A stretch of DNA of 64,000 bases from Candidatus Vagococcus giribetii (GTDB lineage: Bacteria; Bacillota; Bacilli; Lactobacillales; Vagococcaceae), in NCBI RefSeq assembly GCF_017316185.1, contig NZ_JAFLVX010000020.1, positions 31,475-95,474 on the forward strand, in the 5' to 3' direction. This document shows positions 63,601 through 64,000 of the stretch, in pieces. The stretch's first letter is position 1, and each line of letters starts with the position of its first letter. Under the pieces are notes generated by a model. That model worked only from the letters and a program-made list of their open reading frames with translations. It was not told the DNA's origin and did not search any database. Position numbers and translations under genes: made by a program.

Positions 63601-63812
63601 AGTAGAGCCACTTTAATTTTTTCAAATTCAAAATCAGTCAGGGGAACATCATTTAATTCAGCTACATTATTTTGGCTAATTTTTTGACGAAGGTTCTTCC
63701 ATAAATCTTCCTCTGATTTCAAATCAGGTCTAAATGACCACTGATTATGCCCTTCTCCTAAAACATGAATCAGTCTTTTCTCAACTTCCAACTCATCTAA
63801 TCCAAACTCCAC
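60681..63812 (-). CDS. hsdR: Type I restriction enzyme R subunit
   Basis: Motor and nuclease subunit of a type I restriction system. The 1043-residue protein has an N-terminal PD-(D/E)xK nuclease (FDVTLLINGL then IVQIELKK, about 137-155) and a helicase motor: WHATGSGKTLTSF (motif I, near 290), VFVVDECHRAV (motif II, DECH), FTGTPIF (motif III) and DRLLTGFDAPTVQTLYVDR (motif V-VI region). GTG 63812 is preferred to GTG 63824 because AAAGGTGG lies 8 nt before it. No hsdM or hsdS gene is in the window; both could lie to the right. From 63813 to 64000 I see no gene. Confidence 0.93.
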   Translation of the reverse strand: MEFGLDELEVEKRLIHVLGEGHNQWSFRPDLKSEEDLWKNLRQKISQNNVAELNDVPLTDFEFEKIKVALLSRTRTPFSAAKWLKGENGIARVTIDRDNDLGQISLEMFTRDYTGGFSSYEVVHQIATTQSGIKSRFDVTLLINGLPIVQIELKKVSAKDGVFQAFNQIKKYAEEGMFRNNIFSTLQLFVISNEKTTRYFANALPAKLHKKFLFSWRTKDNKKVDDIYEFSKQMLNIPDAHRLIADYTIVSEEQDNQVLMVLHPYQIHAIESLYTSAMKHQSGYVWHATGSGKTLTSFVSTKLLARKSGIDRTIMLIDRKDLDSQTTGEFTKFASEYNTGISSGDGKSNSLIIGTDSSRELSKALLSDTNSNTVIITTRQKLDSAIRYAEKIEAEKGTKRFEKLKGQHIVFVVDECHRAVSSEGMEGIKDYFPNSTWFGFTGTPIFEENKKQAKGLLARTTDDQYGPCLHTYTIKNALEDEAVLGFQVEHRDTIGDDSLEGAVFKQLKKQNSSKDEDEINKKITQMSQVEKESYLNARAYENKEHITEVIKMIFKPNDAYNKFEFKNGLPQKSAILTTNSIAMAKQYYKLIKEMTSEANWLEKIYGKNYLRIGRTMSDPDFPRIAITYSMQENEENSSLGNEEMKQIIQDFNDYYGTSWELNDIERYNGDINNRLARKKGEFKKFGEHIDLVIVVDRLLTGFDAPTVQTLYVDRTMSYANLIQAFSRTNRTYPDKSKGLIMTFRYPAIMEKNVKEATLLYSHKKESNNLIYPSYEESRQKFFDTYDTFQELLVQYPEGVDEHDKVEERVEYVKSYQALSNAFGALVTYDEYNDELEQATPGGYYDVNLVKEEQARYETVKGSLKGLEPGPDFDFSDLEFFSNNSTKLYDIDSAYINQLLGNYSANNQDTREEIEQALNKMNKEESVKEVYRLILNSIDEEIIDSDEDIFVVKRAFFTNEKNRAVEQFATEWCLSEEELHTSAMQYEIGMTSIPNISKVAKSRRMKEYQVSHPDVKPLKYNSLMTKKWTSELDKVIVPLMDELK

Positions 63813-63877
63813 CTCACCAACCACCTTTTATCGATTATTTCTGTCTATTTACTATTATAAGTAAAACATGTGATTTT

Positions 63878-63886
63878 ATTATAACA
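63878..63886 (-). promoter_or_regulatory. Possible extended -10 promoter for hsdR
   Basis: TGTTATAAT on the minus strand, about 65 nt before the hsdR start; a second TATAAT follows at 63854-63859. No good -35 is evident, so this is tentative. If correct, hsdR has its own promoter rather than lying at the end of an hsdMS operon. Confidence 0.4.
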
Positions 63887-64000
63887 TTCTATTTTGAAAA
63901 CAAATGAAAAGCTTGTAAAAAGATTTAAGAAATGGGGAAAAAAGGGTGGTTAGAACTCGGTAACTGATACTTATGGTTTATTGGGAACAGCGTAAGTTGG

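Overview
The window reads as the chromosome of a low-GC Gram-positive bacterium of the Lactobacillales, most likely Enterococcaceae (an Enterococcus or Vagococcus relative). The basis is AT-rich sequence, strong AGGAGG-type ribosome binding sites, and typical Firmicutes gene blocks: rpsB-tsf, comEA-EB-EC with holA and rpsT, rsmD-coaD-sepM, cdaA-cdaR-glmM, miaA-hflX-glnR-glnA, yqgN-yqgP-yqgQ-glcK, a T-box thrS and an M-box mgtA. The genus is inference; no 16S gene is present.

Layout. 1-1.6 kb: tsf (cut by the window edge) and rpsB with a hairpin between them. 1.6-9 kb: a phosphatase, two membrane proteins, a MerR/TipA-type regulator divergent from an MFS-like protein, a metallo-beta-lactamase-fold hydrolase, uppP and an iron-type P1B-4 efflux ATPase behind Fur-like and PerR-like boxes. 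9-15 kb: DUF1836, DegV, rpsT, then (minus strand) the late competence genes and holA. 15-23.4 kb (minus): rsmD-coaD-sepM, cdaA-cdaR-glmM (c-di-AMP synthesis and peptidoglycan precursor), efp, glnR-glnA. 23.4-31.4 kb (minus): a PLP enzyme, hflX, miaA, a phosphodiesterase, then the glcK/rhomboid/5-FTHF cyclo-ligase block. 31.4-33.1 kb: a small accessory patch of an Xre-type regulator and short membrane proteins. 33.1-46.7 kb: rpmG, a class B PBP, thrS, an ABC exporter pair, proC, a BceAB-like ABC pair and a CPA1 Na+/H+ antiporter. 46.8-57.5 kb (minus): ftsK, an aldehyde dehydrogenase, topB, DUF1033, mgtA with its M-box leader, and mnmA. 57.5-64 kb: a scarred region with a MITE-like element, gene remnants, a divergent PEP-carboxykinase-like gene and a type I restriction hsdR.

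Regulation readable in the sequence: a GlnR operator built into the terminator palindrome of the gene upstream of glnR; a T-box in front of thrS with a candidate ACC (Thr) specifier; an M-box in front of mgtA; adjacent Fur-like and PerR-like boxes before the P1B-4 ATPase; and a 19-bp-spacer MerR-type promoter before the TipA-like regulator.

Most of the window is ordinary core genome. The observations most worth following are (1) two short open reading frames between the M-box and mgtA, one a 33-residue single-pass membrane peptide whose stop codon lies inside the start of mgtA; (2) a 319-bp element with perfect 31-bp terminal inverted repeats; (3) a 35-bp relic of an hsdR 3' end about 2.2 kb from the intact hsdR end; and (4) the operator/terminator fusion at glnR.
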